From: JASHPR01 sp963815375
GTDB taxonomy: Bacteria > Actinomycetota > Actinomycetes > Streptosporangiales > Streptosporangiaceae
NCBI GenBank assembly: GCA_963815375.1
Contig: CAWFGX010000004.1
Coordinates: 248,001-312,000 of the forward strand
Direction of reading: 5' to 3'
Length of the DNA: 64,000 bases
Part shown: piece after piece, positions 17,414 to 27,947 of the stretch
Layout of the letters: each line of letters begins with the position of its first letter
Position numbering within the stretch: the first letter of the stretch is position 1
The notes under the pieces: model-generated
What the model was told of the DNA's origin: nothing
What the model saw: only the letters and a program-made list of their open reading frames with translations
Database searches by the model: none
Program-made: the position numbers and the translations under genes

Positions 17414-18412
17414 TCATGTCATCTGCTCCTGCGTCCGGAATACGCGCACATAGATGGCCGCGATCATCAGCGCAATTATGATCATCGAGACCGAGATCGC
17501 CCCGCCGTAACCGAAGTCGCTGTTGGTGATGAACGCCGCATAGTCGAGGTTGGCCAGGACATTGGTCGTTTCCTGTCCCCCGGGGCCTACCGGCCCGCCG
17601 TGGGTCATGATGTAGACCACGTCGAAGATCATGAACGAGGACAGCGTCCGGAAGATCATCGCGACCGCCAGAGCAGGCCGCAGCAGCGGCATGGTGATGC
17701 GCCAGAACGTCTTCCAGGCATTCGCACCGTCGATGCGCGCCGCCTCATACACGTCTGCCGGAATCACCTGCAGCCCGGCGAGCAGCACGATCGCCATGAA
17801 CGGCGTGTTGCGCCAGGCGTCGGCGACCAGCAGTCCGGTCCACGCTGTCCACTGATTGCCGGTCAGCCAGTCGGTGCTGGCCCCCGGCAGGCTCAGTGTC
17901 TTGAGTATGTAGTTCACGAACCCGTTCTGCGGGTCGAACATCGTCTTCCACAGCTCGGCCGACACCACTGTGGGCACAGCCCAGGGAATGAACATGGCCG
18001 CCCGGACCACGCCGCGGCCGCGGAATGGCTTGCTCAGCGCCACCGCGATCGCGATGCCGATCACAGTCTCCAGAAACACGGACACAACCGTGAAGCCGAC
18101 CGTGTGCACCAGGGCGGGTGTGAACTGCAGGTCGGGCAGCGGGTTGGTGAACAGCAGCTTGTAGTTGGAGATCCCGGCGAAGCCCCCGATCGGGGGATTC
18201 TGGTAGTCCACGTGGTGGAACGAGTTCCACACGTTGTAGATCAGCGGGTAGGCGATGATCGCTAGCAGCACGATGACCGCGGGGGCAACCAGCCAGGTCC
18301 CGAGCCTGCGGTCCTGGGATACCAGGCTAGGCCCCCGCTTGTGCCGCCGCCGCGGCGCCGGAGGCCTTGTGGAGGCCTCCAGCGCCGCGGAGCGCTCTTC
18401 CTTCGTGGTCAT
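17414..18412 (-). CDS. Carbohydrate ABC transporter permease (MalF/SugA type)
   Basis: 332-aa CUT1-class permease. After a basic, Arg/Lys-rich N-terminal cytoplasmic stretch (about 38 residues) there are six membrane helices; the ATPase-contacting EAA motif is YEAARIDGANAWKTFWRI. It lies 34 bases upstream of the MalG-type permease and 7 bases downstream of the binding-protein gene, so it is in one operon. Substrate not determined; oligosaccharides such as trehalose or maltose are typical for this subfamily. Confidence 0.92.
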   Translation of the reverse strand: MTTKEERSAALEASTRPPAPRRRHKRGPSLVSQDRRLGTWLVAPAVIVLLAIIAYPLIYNVWNSFHHVDYQNPPIGGFAGISNYKLLFTNPLPDLQFTPALVHTVGFTVVSVFLETVIGIAIAVALSKPFRGRGVVRAAMFIPWAVPTVVSAELWKTMFDPQNGFVNYILKTLSLPGASTDWLTGNQWTAWTGLLVADAWRNTPFMAIVLLAGLQVIPADVYEAARIDGANAWKTFWRITMPLLRPALAVAMIFRTLSSFMIFDVVYIMTHGGPVGPGGQETTNVLANLDYAAFITNSDFGYGGAISVSMIIIALMIAAIYVRVFRTQEQMT

Positions 18413-18419
18413 TCGTGCC

Positions 18420-19709
18420 TCAGCCCGACGCGCCGTCGGCTAGAGCCTTGACGGTCGGTGCCGCGGTCGAGAGCGCCGCGCTCGGGGTCGCCTGGCCGCT
18501 GAGCACGGAGGCGATCATGTTCTGCAGCTGGGTGGAGATCTGCGCGTAGTTCGACGCGACTGGCCGGGACACCACCGCGTTGTAGACAGCCTGCTCACCC
18601 TTGTAGTACGGCGCCTGCGCGTAGAGCGTGGAGTTGTAGGCCGACTTCACCGACGGCGGGTCGCCTGCGCTGATCGCCCGGGCATCTTGCACGCTGTCGC
18701 TGGTGAGGTACTGGATGAACTCCCAGGCCGCGGCCTTGTGGGTGCTCTTGGCGTTGATCGCGAGGTCGTCGCCGCCGAGCGAGGTCTGCGGTGTGGAGCT
18801 GGGGAACGGTATCCAGGCGGTCTTGTTCGCCACCGGCGAGCCGCTGGCTTCCGACAGCTGGTAGATGTATGGCCAGTTCAGTGCGAACGGGGCCTGCCCG
18901 GAGAGCCAGGCCGACTGCACCTGCGGCTCCTGCCACGAGGTCACCGCCGACGGGGAGATCTTGCTGGTGTGGATCGCGTCGTACATGAACGTCAGTGCCT
19001 GGACGTTGGCTGGGGTGTCAATGCCCTTCTTAAGGTCAGACAGGGTGATCTGGCCGCCGAAGCTCTGGAACGCCGTCACTGCGCCCTCGTATGTGTCGCC
19101 CTCGAATGCCAGGCCCTCCTTCAGCGACGGGTCTGCCTGCATCGCCGCCTGGGCGTCGCTGACAAGCTGGGAGGCCGACGTCGGGGGACTCTTGATCAGG
19201 TCGGTGCGGTAGTAGATGCCCTCGGCGTTGATGAACCACGGAATCGCGTAGATCCCGCCGTTGATCTGGCCGGTGGACATCTGGCCAGCGAAGAAGTTGC
19301 TGGTGCTGGGGTTGAACGAGCTGAGGTTGGCCAGCCAGCCCGCCTTCACGTCCGCCGCCGGCCAGGTCACGTCGGTGTAGACGACGTCGGGTGTGGCCGA
19401 GCCGGCCACGAAGTAGTTCTGCTCCTGCTGCTGGGCGCTGGTCGAGCTCGAGGAAAGCGGCAGCAGATTGACCGTGATGTTCGGGTGGGCCTTCTCGAAG
19501 CCGGTGATCGCCGTCTTCGTTGCCGTCCCCTCGGTGCCGAGGCCCGCTGTGGCGAACACGATGGTCTGCTTCGCGCTGGCCGAGGTACCGGAGTTCGAGC
19601 CGGTGCTTGAGCCGCTGCTGCCGCACGCGGCCATACCCAGCGCTGCGACCAGCCCTGTTGCCACCACGGCAACCGTGTTGATGTGTCTGTTCTTCGGCCA
19701 CATATTCAT
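18420..19709 (-). CDS. Sugar ABC transporter binding lipoprotein (first of two)
   Basis: 429-aa family-1 extracellular solute-binding protein. Type II signal peptide with lipobox GMAACGS at about residues 25-31, then a Ser/Gly linker. Binding-protein fold features include FEKAHPNITVNLLP, TPDVVYTDVTWPA and YAIPWFINAEGIYYRTDLI. ATG at 19709 follows gggaggtagccac. It is adjacent to the permease genes (7-base gap), so it is probably the main receptor of this importer. It is related to the next gene upstream, another binding protein. Confidence 0.92.
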   Translation of the reverse strand: MNMWPKNRHINTVAVVATGLVAALGMAACGSSGSSTGSNSGTSASAKQTIVFATAGLGTEGTATKTAITGFEKAHPNITVNLLPLSSSSTSAQQQEQNYFVAGSATPDVVYTDVTWPAADVKAGWLANLSSFNPSTSNFFAGQMSTGQINGGIYAIPWFINAEGIYYRTDLIKSPPTSASQLVSDAQAAMQADPSLKEGLAFEGDTYEGAVTAFQSFGGQITLSDLKKGIDTPANVQALTFMYDAIHTSKISPSAVTSWQEPQVQSAWLSGQAPFALNWPYIYQLSEASGSPVANKTAWIPFPSSTPQTSLGGDDLAINAKSTHKAAAWEFIQYLTSDSVQDARAISAGDPPSVKSAYNSTLYAQAPYYKGEQAVYNAVVSRPVASNYAQISTQLQNMIASVLSGQATPSAALSTAAPTVKALADGASG

Positions 19710-19792
19710 GTGGCTACCTCCCTTTGTGCTGCTGTGTGCACTTGCGGTTACTACATCTCGATGGGTACCTGCGGCACCCGGCGTGCCGGGCG

Positions 19793-21094
19793 TCAGCCCG
19801 GCGTGATGATCTGGCTCAGTTCGCCAGACAGTGTGGTGATCGTTGCGTTCACGGACGCCCGCTGCATGAGCGCCTCGTGCACTGAGCTCGATATCGCGAG
19901 GCTCAGCTGGTTGTAGTCAGGTACGGCTGGCCGGGGCCTGGCCGACAGGATCGCCTGCTCGAGCGTTGGCAGGTAGGGGAATCGCTGAATCAGTGCCGGA
20001 TCGGTGTAAAGCTGTGTCCATACCGGCGGCAGCGAGCTCTCGATCAGGATCTGGCGCTCGACCGGGAGGCTGGTCAGGAACTTGATGAAGGCCAGCGCCG
20101 TCCGCTGGTGCCGGGAGAACGCGCTGATCGCCAGGTTCGAGCCGCCGAGCGAGCTGGACCCTGGCCCGTCCGGGCCGGGCAGCGCCTCCACGCCGATCTT
20201 GCCAGCGACCTCGTTGCCCGGGCCGGGGGTGTTGGCCTGGCCGTAGACGTACGGCCAGTTGTTCAGGAACAGCACCTTGCCCTGCTGGAACGCGTTCTGC
20301 GACGCCAGCTCGTCGTAGTTCAGCGCGGCGGCCGGTATCCAGCCGTCGTGGAAGCCGCCGACGAGGAAGGCCAGTGCCTGGCGGGCCTGTGGTGAGTCGA
20401 TGGTGACCTTGGTGCCGTCCGGCGACAGGATGCTGCCGCCTGCCGACTGGACCGCTTCGGCGAAGTTGACTGTCAGCCCCTCATAGGCGGCGAACTGGCC
20501 CGCGTATCCTTCCAGCCCGTACCGCGGAGCGACCGTCTCGGCGAGCGAGGCCAGCTGGGCCCAGGTCTGCGGGGGCGCCGCGCCGGCCTCGGACAGGATG
20601 TCGGAACGGTAGTACAGCAGCTCAGCGTTGCTGGTGAACGGGATCGCCCACAGCCGCCCGGCGTACATCGCGGTGTCGACGGCCGGGCGCAGGAAGTCTC
20701 CCAGCGGGAACTGACCGCCGTTCAGCGGGATGATCCACCCGTTCGACGCGAACTGCGCGGTCCAGATCACGTCCAGGCTCATGACGTCGTAGGCATCGCT
20801 GTGGGCCTGAAGGTTGGCCGCGAGCTGGGCGAGCTGGTCGTCGGTGTCGTTTGGCAGCTTGATCAGGGTGACCCGCTGACCTGGGTGGGCCTGGTTCCAC
20901 TCACTGATCAGGCCGGGCAGGTAGGTGGTTGTGTCGAGCTGGCCTATGGCGAAGGTGATTGGCCCGATGCCGCTCATCGACGGCGCCGACCCAGCCGGCG
21001 CGGCGGCGGCACCGACCATCCCGCAGCCGCTGGCAGCCAGAATGACGGCCAGCGCGGCCAGGACAACGCGGGGCAGACGCGGTGACATGCGCAT
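19793..21094 (-). CDS. Sugar ABC transporter binding lipoprotein (second of two)
   Basis: 433-aa family-1 solute-binding protein with a type II signal peptide (lipobox AASGCGM, about residues 21-27). Shared landmarks with its neighbour are AHPGQRVTLIKLP, DVMSLDVIWTA and LWAIPFTSNAELLYYRSDIL, so the pair are paralogues. It is the promoter-proximal gene of the transporter run, 83 bases before the second binding-protein gene. Two receptors for one permease pair could widen the substrate range; this is inference. Divergent from padR with about 250 bases between. Confidence 0.92.
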   Translation of the reverse strand: MRMSPRLPRVVLAALAVILAASGCGMVGAAAAPAGSAPSMSGIGPITFAIGQLDTTTYLPGLISEWNQAHPGQRVTLIKLPNDTDDQLAQLAANLQAHSDAYDVMSLDVIWTAQFASNGWIIPLNGGQFPLGDFLRPAVDTAMYAGRLWAIPFTSNAELLYYRSDILSEAGAAPPQTWAQLASLAETVAPRYGLEGYAGQFAAYEGLTVNFAEAVQSAGGSILSPDGTKVTIDSPQARQALAFLVGGFHDGWIPAAALNYDELASQNAFQQGKVLFLNNWPYVYGQANTPGPGNEVAGKIGVEALPGPDGPGSSSLGGSNLAISAFSRHQRTALAFIKFLTSLPVERQILIESSLPPVWTQLYTDPALIQRFPYLPTLEQAILSARPRPAVPDYNQLSLAISSSVHEALMQRASVNATITTLSGELSQIITPG

Positions 21095-21188
21095 CCCAGC
21101 CCCTTTCGTCGTCAGCCTCGGCAGTTCCCCCGAACGCTGCGCTCCTTGCGGGGCGCCGGCACTAGCCTCACGGATACATGCGTGTTAT

Positions 21189-21240
21189 ATACCTCTGTTA
21201 GGTATCGGTCAACGAAAGTTACATATATGTTGCGCGCGAC
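21189..21240. promoter_or_regulatory. Operator-like palindromes between binding-protein gene and padR
   Basis: Two dyads lie in an A/T-rich patch of the divergent intergenic region: ATACCT-ctgtt-AGGTAT (21189-21205) and the perfect palindrome ACATATATGT (21231-21240). PadR regulators usually bind such A/T-rich dyads near their own promoter, about 100-150 bases before this padR start. They could equally serve the divergent sugar-transport promoter. Confidence 0.5.
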
Positions 21241-21342
21241 CGCCTTGCCGTACGAACAACCGGTGCGTTACCGCCCAGCGTGTGCCACGATGTCGCTGAG
21301 GCCCGAGAGCGGGCCAAACGTCATGCCTGAGGGGGCTGCGCC

Positions 21343-21846
21343 GTGCGCCTGCCACTGCTAGCGCTGCTGGCCAAGGAGCCAGCTCACGGTTATCAGCTTA
21401 AGACCCTACTGGAACGGACGTTTGGGGAAGCGTACCCTTCGCCCAACATCGGTCAGATCTACGTGACGCTGCAGCGCCTGTCCAAGGACGGGCTGGTGAA
21501 CTGCCAAGACGTTGTGCAGACCTCCCGGCCCACCAAGCGGGTCTACGAGCTGACTCCAGCTGGGCGCGACGCCCTCGCCACATGGCTCGACGAGCCGAGC
21601 GACGGGCCGCGGATTCGTGATGATTTCTTTATGAAGCTAGCGCTTGGACCGCTGGCGGGGGCCTCCGACCGGATGACCCTGATCAACAGGCAGCGGCGGC
21701 ATTACCTGAACCTGATGCGCGGCCTGTCCGGGATGGCGCAGGAGCCGGGCTACGGTAAGATCCCGCGGTTGCTGATCGAGGGCGCGATGCTGCACCTGCA
21801 GGCTGACCTTGACTGGCTGGAGCGCTGCCAGCAGGAGCTGATGTGA
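21343..21846 (+). CDS. PadR-family transcriptional regulator
   Basis: 167-aa PadR-type repressor. The winged helix is LLALLAKEPAHGYQLKTLL through PSPNIGQIYVTLQRLSKDGL and KRVYELTPAGRDALATWL; the C-terminal helices (about 95-167) form the dimerisation region. GTG start at 21343. Its stop overlaps the GTG of the following ATPase gene (ATGTGA), so regulator and exporter are coupled, the standard arrangement for PadR-controlled ABC exporters. The inducer is unknown. Confidence 0.92.
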   Translation: MRLPLLALLAKEPAHGYQLKTLLERTFGEAYPSPNIGQIYVTLQRLSKDGLVNCQDVVQTSRPTKRVYELTPAGRDALATWLDEPSDGPRIRDDFFMKLALGPLAGASDRMTLINRQRRHYLNLMRGLSGMAQEPGYGKIPRLLIEGAMLHLQADLDWLERCQQELM

Positions 21847-22592
21847 CCGCCCCTGCCGACGTGCTGCTGCGGACCGTCGGCCTGATCAAGGTCTTCGATG
21901 GCGACGGCGTCAAGGTGCATGCCCTGCGCGGGGTTGACCTGTCGCTGGCTACCGGTGAGTTCGTCGCTGTGATGGGCCCGTCGGGGTCGGGAAAGTCGAC
22001 CCTGCTGCACACCGTCGGCGGGCTGGAGCCAGCCACCCGCGGCGAGATCTGGCTCGACGGGCGCCGGGTCGACGGGCTCAGCCAGGCACAGTGGGCGATA
22101 CTGCGGCGGCGCTCGATCGGCTTCGTCTTCCAGACCTTCAACCTGGTGTCGAGCATGAACGTGGCCGACAACGTGGAGCTGGCGGCGCTGCTGGGCGGTG
22201 CGACCAGGCACGAGGCCAGGCAGCGCCGCGAGGAGCTGCTGGCCGAGCTGGGCCTGTCGGCCAAGGCAGGCGCGGCCCCGACCAGGCTTTCCGGCGGCGA
22301 GCAGCAGCGGGTTGCCGTTGCCCGGGCGCTGGCAAGCCGCCCCCGGCTGCTGCTCGCCGACGAGCCGACCGGCAACCTGGACAGCTCGAACTCAGCCGAC
22401 GTGCTGCGCCTGCTCGGCCGGTTCCACCGCCGGGGCCAGGCCATCCTGCTGGTCACCCACGATGCCCGCGCCGCCAGCATGGCCGACCGGGTGATCAGCC
22501 TGTTCGACGGCATGGTCGCGGACGACGCCGAGGTCCGGCCACCGCTCGGGGTGCCGCCGGCCGCCGCTCGCGTGCTCCGGCTCAGCGGATGA
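21843..22592 (+). CDS. ABC transporter ATP-binding protein (MacB/LolD type)
   Basis: 249-aa ATPase that powers the FtsX-type permease encoded next. Walker A GPSGSGKST, Q-loop VFQTFNLV, signature LSGGEQQRVAVARAL, Walker B LLLADEPTGNLD and the switch His in LLVTHDARAA are all present. The GTG start overlaps the padR stop. The complex probably moves a lipophilic compound, peptide or lipoprotein in the membrane; the substrate is not evident. Confidence 0.94.
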   Translation: MTAPADVLLRTVGLIKVFDGDGVKVHALRGVDLSLATGEFVAVMGPSGSGKSTLLHTVGGLEPATRGEIWLDGRRVDGLSQAQWAILRRRSIGFVFQTFNLVSSMNVADNVELAALLGGATRHEARQRREELLAELGLSAKAGAAPTRLSGGEQQRVAVARALASRPRLLLADEPTGNLDSSNSADVLRLLGRFHRRGQAILLVTHDARAASMADRVISLFDGMVADDAEVRPPLGVPPAAARVLRLSG

Positions 22593-22599
22593 CCGCTCC

Positions 22600-24906
22600 G
22601 TGATCACAATGCGCGCCGCTGGCCGCTGGATCAGCGCCGACCTGGCCGCGCGCCGCGGCCAGGTGCTGGTCGTGATGGCGGTGATCGCCGGGGTCGTAGC
22701 GTCGCTGCTGCTGTCAGCCACCGTGCTCGCGGGCGCGACCAACCCGTGGCAGGGACTGTTCGCGCAGACCCGCGGGGCTCAGATCTGGATGCGGCTTGCT
22801 CCGGGCACTGACGTCCGGGGGCTCCGGCGGATCGGCGGCGTGACCGCGGTGGCTGGGCCGTATGAGACGGCCGTGGCGACGCTGTCCCAGGGCCCGCTGC
22901 AGTCGCCAGTCCAGTTGCGGGCGATGACGCCGGCCGAGCCGGCAGTCGGCCGGCTGCTCGTACGCCAGGGCAGCTGGCTCAGCACCGCCGCGCCGAACGG
23001 TGTGGTGGTCGAGGCGTCGTTCGCGCAGGCCCTGCACCTGGCGGTCGGCGCCCGCCTGACGCTGGACGGCATCGACGGCAGCTCGGTGCGGGTCCGGGTG
23101 ATCGGCATCGCCGACACTTCCGACCAGGGCTTCTATCCCGACCAGACGCCCGGGCTGATCTGGGCAACCCGCGGTGTGCTTGGCCGGGTGGAGCCGGTTC
23201 CCGGGCACACCGAGAAGCTGGTAGGCCTGCGCCTGGCCGACCCGGCCCAGACCGGGCTCGTCGTCCAGCAGGCGGTGACCCAGCTTGGCAGCAGCAGCGT
23301 GCTCAGCGTTTCCACCTGGACACAGGTGGAACAGTCGATGGCTCGTGGCGACCCGCTGCTCGGCCTGCTGCTGGCGCTGTTCGGCTTAATCGCGCTTGGG
23401 GCTGCCGTTCTCGCGATCGCGAACGCGACGGCTGGGCGGGTGCTGGTCCAGCTGCAGGAGCTGGCCACGCTGAAAATGCTGGGCTTCACTCCACGCCAGG
23501 TCATGGGCGTGGTCCTGGCCGAGCAGGCGGCCATCGGCGTGGCCGGGACCGCGATCGGGCTGGCGGCGGCCCGGGAGCTGACGATCCCTCTGCTGCAGGG
23601 ACTCCCGGCCGGGGTGCTGCCAGCGGTGGCGCCACCCCCCGCCGCCTGGGCAGCGCTGATCGGCAGCGGCACCGAGCTGGCCGTTGTGATTGCCGCGGCC
23701 ATTCCCGGATGGCGGGCAGCCCGGGTGCGTCCGGTCGCCACAGCGGCACGCCCGCAGCCAACCGGGCACCTGTCCTGGCTGACCCGCGCGGCGCTGCTGC
23801 CGCGCTTCCCGCTCGCGGTCGTGCTCGGCGCGCGGGCGGCCTTCCTCCGGCGGCTGCCCGCAGCGCTGACCGTAGGTGCGCTCGCTGTGACGATGACGAT
23901 GATCACGATCGGGCTGGGGTTCGTGTCCACGGTCGATGATGTCCAGGGCAACCCGGCCAGCATCGGGCTGGCCGCGGCGCTGACCGTCAGCCCGGGCGAG
24001 CTGAGCGACGCCGCGGCCCGGTCGATCGTGTACTCCGACCGGCAGGCCGCGGCCGTCTATCCCTCTGTCGAGGTCAGCGCGCTGCTTCCGGGGGACACCA
24101 CGACGATCACGACGCTCGGCATGGGCACGTCGGCGCGGCCGTTCCCGTTCGACGTGGCTGCAGGCCGCCTCTACACCGCGCCCGGCGAGGCCGTGGCCAG
24201 CCAGGGACTGCTCAGCGTGCTGCACCTGCAGCTAGGGGACTACATCCGGATGCCGATCGGCGGCGTCCCGGTGATCTTCCACATCGTCGGGCGGATCATC
24301 GAACCGGAATATGACGGCCAGGTGCTGGCGTACGGGCTCGATACGCTGGGCCAGGCCGGCGCGGCGATGCCGCCGGTTTCCTACAGCCTGGTACTGCGTC
24401 ACGGCATCATCGCGGACGCGGCCCGCGCGCACCTGCTGCGCGGGCCCGGATCCGGCCTGGACGTGTCCGTCGCCAGCGATCCAGCTGACCAGCTGGGCAT
24501 CGTGCGGGCGATGCTGAGCGGCCTCATCGCCATCCTCGGCCTGATCGGCCTTACCAGTCTGCTCACCGCCTCCGCCGTAGGCCTGCGCGACCACCTGCGC
24601 GACGTCGGCGTGCTGCGGGCCATGGGCCTCACCCCGTCGCAGCTGATGACGACGCTGGTGACCAGTACGACCGTGCTGGCGCTCACCGGTGTCGCGGCAG
24701 GCACGGCTGCAGGCGAAGCCCTCGCCACACGCCTGATCAACGCTGGGGCCCAGGCCTACGGGATCGGGGCTGGCATCGGCCGGCCGCCGTCGGTGGCCGG
24801 GATCACGGTGGCGGTAGCCGTAGCGGTAGCCGCGGCATCCGCCGCCGCGATCCTGCCGGCCCGCCGCGCAGTCCGGGCCCGGCTGGCGGCGGTGCTAGGC
24901 GCCTAG
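22600..24906 (+). CDS. ABC transporter permease, FtsX/MacB-type
   Basis: 768-aa permease. It has an N-terminal helix (about 22-45), a first periplasmic-type domain, an FtsX helix bundle (about 250-380), another helix and extracytoplasmic domain (about 410-640), and a second FtsX bundle near the C terminus (about 640-765). This duplicated layout is usual for actinobacterial FtsX-like exporters. Starts at GTG 22600, 7 bases after the ATPase stop. It ends 12 bases from the convergent UgpC-type gene. Confidence 0.92.
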   Translation: MITMRAAGRWISADLAARRGQVLVVMAVIAGVVASLLLSATVLAGATNPWQGLFAQTRGAQIWMRLAPGTDVRGLRRIGGVTAVAGPYETAVATLSQGPLQSPVQLRAMTPAEPAVGRLLVRQGSWLSTAAPNGVVVEASFAQALHLAVGARLTLDGIDGSSVRVRVIGIADTSDQGFYPDQTPGLIWATRGVLGRVEPVPGHTEKLVGLRLADPAQTGLVVQQAVTQLGSSSVLSVSTWTQVEQSMARGDPLLGLLLALFGLIALGAAVLAIANATAGRVLVQLQELATLKMLGFTPRQVMGVVLAEQAAIGVAGTAIGLAAARELTIPLLQGLPAGVLPAVAPPPAAWAALIGSGTELAVVIAAAIPGWRAARVRPVATAARPQPTGHLSWLTRAALLPRFPLAVVLGARAAFLRRLPAALTVGALAVTMTMITIGLGFVSTVDDVQGNPASIGLAAALTVSPGELSDAAARSIVYSDRQAAAVYPSVEVSALLPGDTTTITTLGMGTSARPFPFDVAAGRLYTAPGEAVASQGLLSVLHLQLGDYIRMPIGGVPVIFHIVGRIIEPEYDGQVLAYGLDTLGQAGAAMPPVSYSLVLRHGIIADAARAHLLRGPGSGLDVSVASDPADQLGIVRAMLSGLIAILGLIGLTSLLTASAVGLRDHLRDVGVLRAMGLTPSQLMTTLVTSTTVLALTGVAAGTAAGEALATRLINAGAQAYGIGAGIGRPPSVAGITVAVAVAVAAASAAAILPARRAVRARLAAVLGA

Positions 24907-24918
24907 GCGGCCGGCGGC

Positions 24919-26151
<1,233 letters not shown>

Positions 26152-26272
26152 GCGTTACTCCCACCAGTGGTGTATGGAGCTCAGTGCTTGCTGAAGCTCA
26201 GTACTCTCGGCTTGACTCTTACGGGACAGTATCGGCGTGATTTCCCGGATGTTAAGGCAGCTTCCGCTTGTG

Positions 26273-26313
26273 TTACGAGAGCGTAAATACCGATATCTGA
26301 ACGTTACCTAACG
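26273..26313. promoter_or_regulatory. Inverted repeats in the UgpC/Lrp divergent promoter region
   Basis: TTACG-agag-CGTAA (26273-26286) and CGTTA-cc-TAACG (26302-26313) lie in the 194-base intergenic region, the second ending 33 bases before the Lrp-type start. Lrp/AsnC proteins often autoregulate from such sites; binding is not shown. Confidence 0.4.
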
Positions 26314-26345
26314 ACGCCCGGGGCAGGTGGGGCTACCGTGGCCGG

Positions 26346-26786
26346 GTGGAAGAGACCGACCGCGCGATCGTCGCCCTGCTGTGCCGCGACGGCAGGATGA
26401 GTTTCACCGAGCTGGCCCGGCGCACTGGCCTGTCGGTCTCGGCAGCGCAGCAGCGGGTGCGCCGGCTGGAACGGCGCGGCGTCATTCGCGGGTACACGGC
26501 GGTGATCAACCCGGACGACGCTGGGCTGCCGCTGACCGCGTTCATCTCCATCAAGCCGTTCGACCCGTCGTCGCCGGACGACTCACCGCAGCGGCTCGCG
26601 CATCTGGGGGCGATCGAGGCCTGCCATAGCGTGGCCGGGGACGAGAACTACATCCTCAAGGTGCGGGTGGGCTCCCCGGCGCAGCTCGAGGACCTGCTGC
26701 AGGAGATCAGGTCAGCGGCTAACGTCGCCACACGGACCACGATCGTGCTCAGCACTCCCTACGAAAACCGGCCTCCGGAGCTCTGA
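26346..26786 (+). CDS. Lrp/AsnC-family transcriptional regulator
   Basis: 146-aa one-HTH, one-RAM-domain regulator. Helix-turn-helix: MSFTELARRTGLSVSAAQQR, then VRRLERRGVIRGYTAVINP; RAM ligand domain: IEACHSVAGDENYILKVRV. Family members sense amino acids and act as octamers. GTG start at 26346. Convergent with the ANL-like gene (11 bases between stops), divergent from the sugar ATPase. Targets unknown. Confidence 0.92.
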   Translation: MEETDRAIVALLCRDGRMSFTELARRTGLSVSAAQQRVRRLERRGVIRGYTAVINPDDAGLPLTAFISIKPFDPSSPDDSPQRLAHLGAIEACHSVAGDENYILKVRVGSPAQLEDLLQEIRSAANVATRTTIVLSTPYENRPPEL

Positions 26787-26797
26787 CACGTCCTGGC

Positions 26798-27634
26798 CTA
26801 CGACACCTCTGGGAGCACGCGCAGCCGCCGGATCGCGGTTAGCGCCTCACCGGCCGCGATCACCGCGGTCGCCTGATGCGCCTCGCCAGCCGCTGCCAGA
26901 TCAGCCGCTGCCAGATCATCCGCGTCCACCGCCACTATCGTCGCGCCGCGTAGCAGGGCAAGGTCGATGAGGGCGGTGTAGGACAGGCCGTCACCGGCCG
27001 GGGGACCGGCCAGGACGACGTCCGTCTCGCCGATCCCTGCCTCGGCCTCGTGCTTGCCGAGGAGGCTGAGCATGTCCCTGTGGCTGACCGGTACTGGGGA
27101 GAGCGTTCCGGCGCCGGCGCGCGAGTACGGGAGCAGCGCCATGTCTCCGGGCCGCCCGCAGTGGGCCGGCAGTGTGCCCATGTGCAGCATCGCGCCGAAC
27201 TGGACTGTGCCGGGCGCCTCGCCAAATGAGATCACCTGGCGGACCAGGGAAAGCTCGGCAGCGGCCTGCGCGGCCCCCTCCAGTGGCGGCCCGGTCAGCA
27301 GCAGCCGCGCGCCACAGTCACCGAGCTGACTGGCGATCTCCGCGGCCGTCAGCCCGGGGGCGACCGGTGAGGGCACGCCTCCCGCTGCTCGTATCGCGTG
27401 CGCGGCCAGTACATAGCAGGCCGCGTCGGGCACGTGAACGCCGACGGCGTCCCCGGGCTGCAGGCCGCGCCAGGCCAGCCCGGCCGCTGCTGCCTGCACG
27501 GTCGAGGCGAGCTCGGCATAGCAGACTGACCCGGCGAGGCCGCCGACCAGTGCCGGGCGCTGACCGCGGGATGGCGCGGTAGCCAGCAGCTTCTGCGTGA
27601 CCGTTACCGCGCTGTCCGGCGCCTGCATGTCCAC
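26798..27634 (-). CDS. Truncated/degenerate ANL (acyl-CoA synthetase-like) N-terminal domain protein
   Basis: 278 aa resembling only the first half of AMP-binding enzymes (usual length about 500-600). Early ANL features are present: YAELASTVQAAAAGLAWRGL, QPGDAVGVHVPDAACYVLAA and GGVPSPVAPGLTAAEIA. The P-loop region that should read like YTSGTTGxPKG is replaced by LLPYSRAGAGTLSPVPVSH, lacking the TTG-x-P-K-G core, and the adenylate-binding A5-A10 motifs are absent. It is therefore unlikely to adenylate a substrate. The frame is intact with a strong ribosome site (AGGAGG, 10-base spacing), so it may be a regulatory or structural remnant rather than a dead gene. Confidence 0.7.
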   Translation of the reverse strand: MDMQAPDSAVTVTQKLLATAPSRGQRPALVGGLAGSVCYAELASTVQAAAAGLAWRGLQPGDAVGVHVPDAACYVLAAHAIRAAGGVPSPVAPGLTAAEIASQLGDCGARLLLTGPPLEGAAQAAAELSLVRQVISFGEAPGTVQFGAMLHMGTLPAHCGRPGDMALLPYSRAGAGTLSPVPVSHRDMLSLLGKHEAEAGIGETDVVLAGPPAGDGLSYTALIDLALLRGATIVAVDADDLAAADLAAAGEAHQATAVIAAGEALTAIRRLRVLPEVS

Positions 27635-27861
27635 CGGCTGGCTACCTCCTGTTCCGTCAGCGGGGCCCCCGCTGAAGCCCGCCGAAGCTTACCGAAGGCT
27701 AAGCCAGCCGGTGACGTTCGGCTTACGGAGCGTGACAGGCCTGCAAGGTTACCCGGGCCTGTGAGCGCTGCCTGCCGAAGGCCGGCCAGCCCCCTCCTGG
27801 TGGCCGGAGCATCGGCAGGCTCACGCCCCTTCTGGAAGACCACGCTAGACGCGCACTCGCG

Positions 27862-27899
27862 AATGCACATGCACAGAACGAACCATCTGCATGTGCATT
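27862..27899. repeat. Inverted repeat AATGCACATGC / GCATGTGCATT
   Basis: Perfect 11-bp arms (27862-27872, 27889-27899) separated by 16 bases, in a locally A/T-richer patch about 230 bases upstream of the ANL-like start. It could be an operator or a hairpin. It lies in the 378-base gene-free stretch 27635-28012, in which I see no coding sequence. Confidence 0.7.
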
Positions 27900-27947
27900 T
27901 GACGGTTCACAAGGTATGTACATCCTGCGCCAAAGGGCCGCCTCCAA

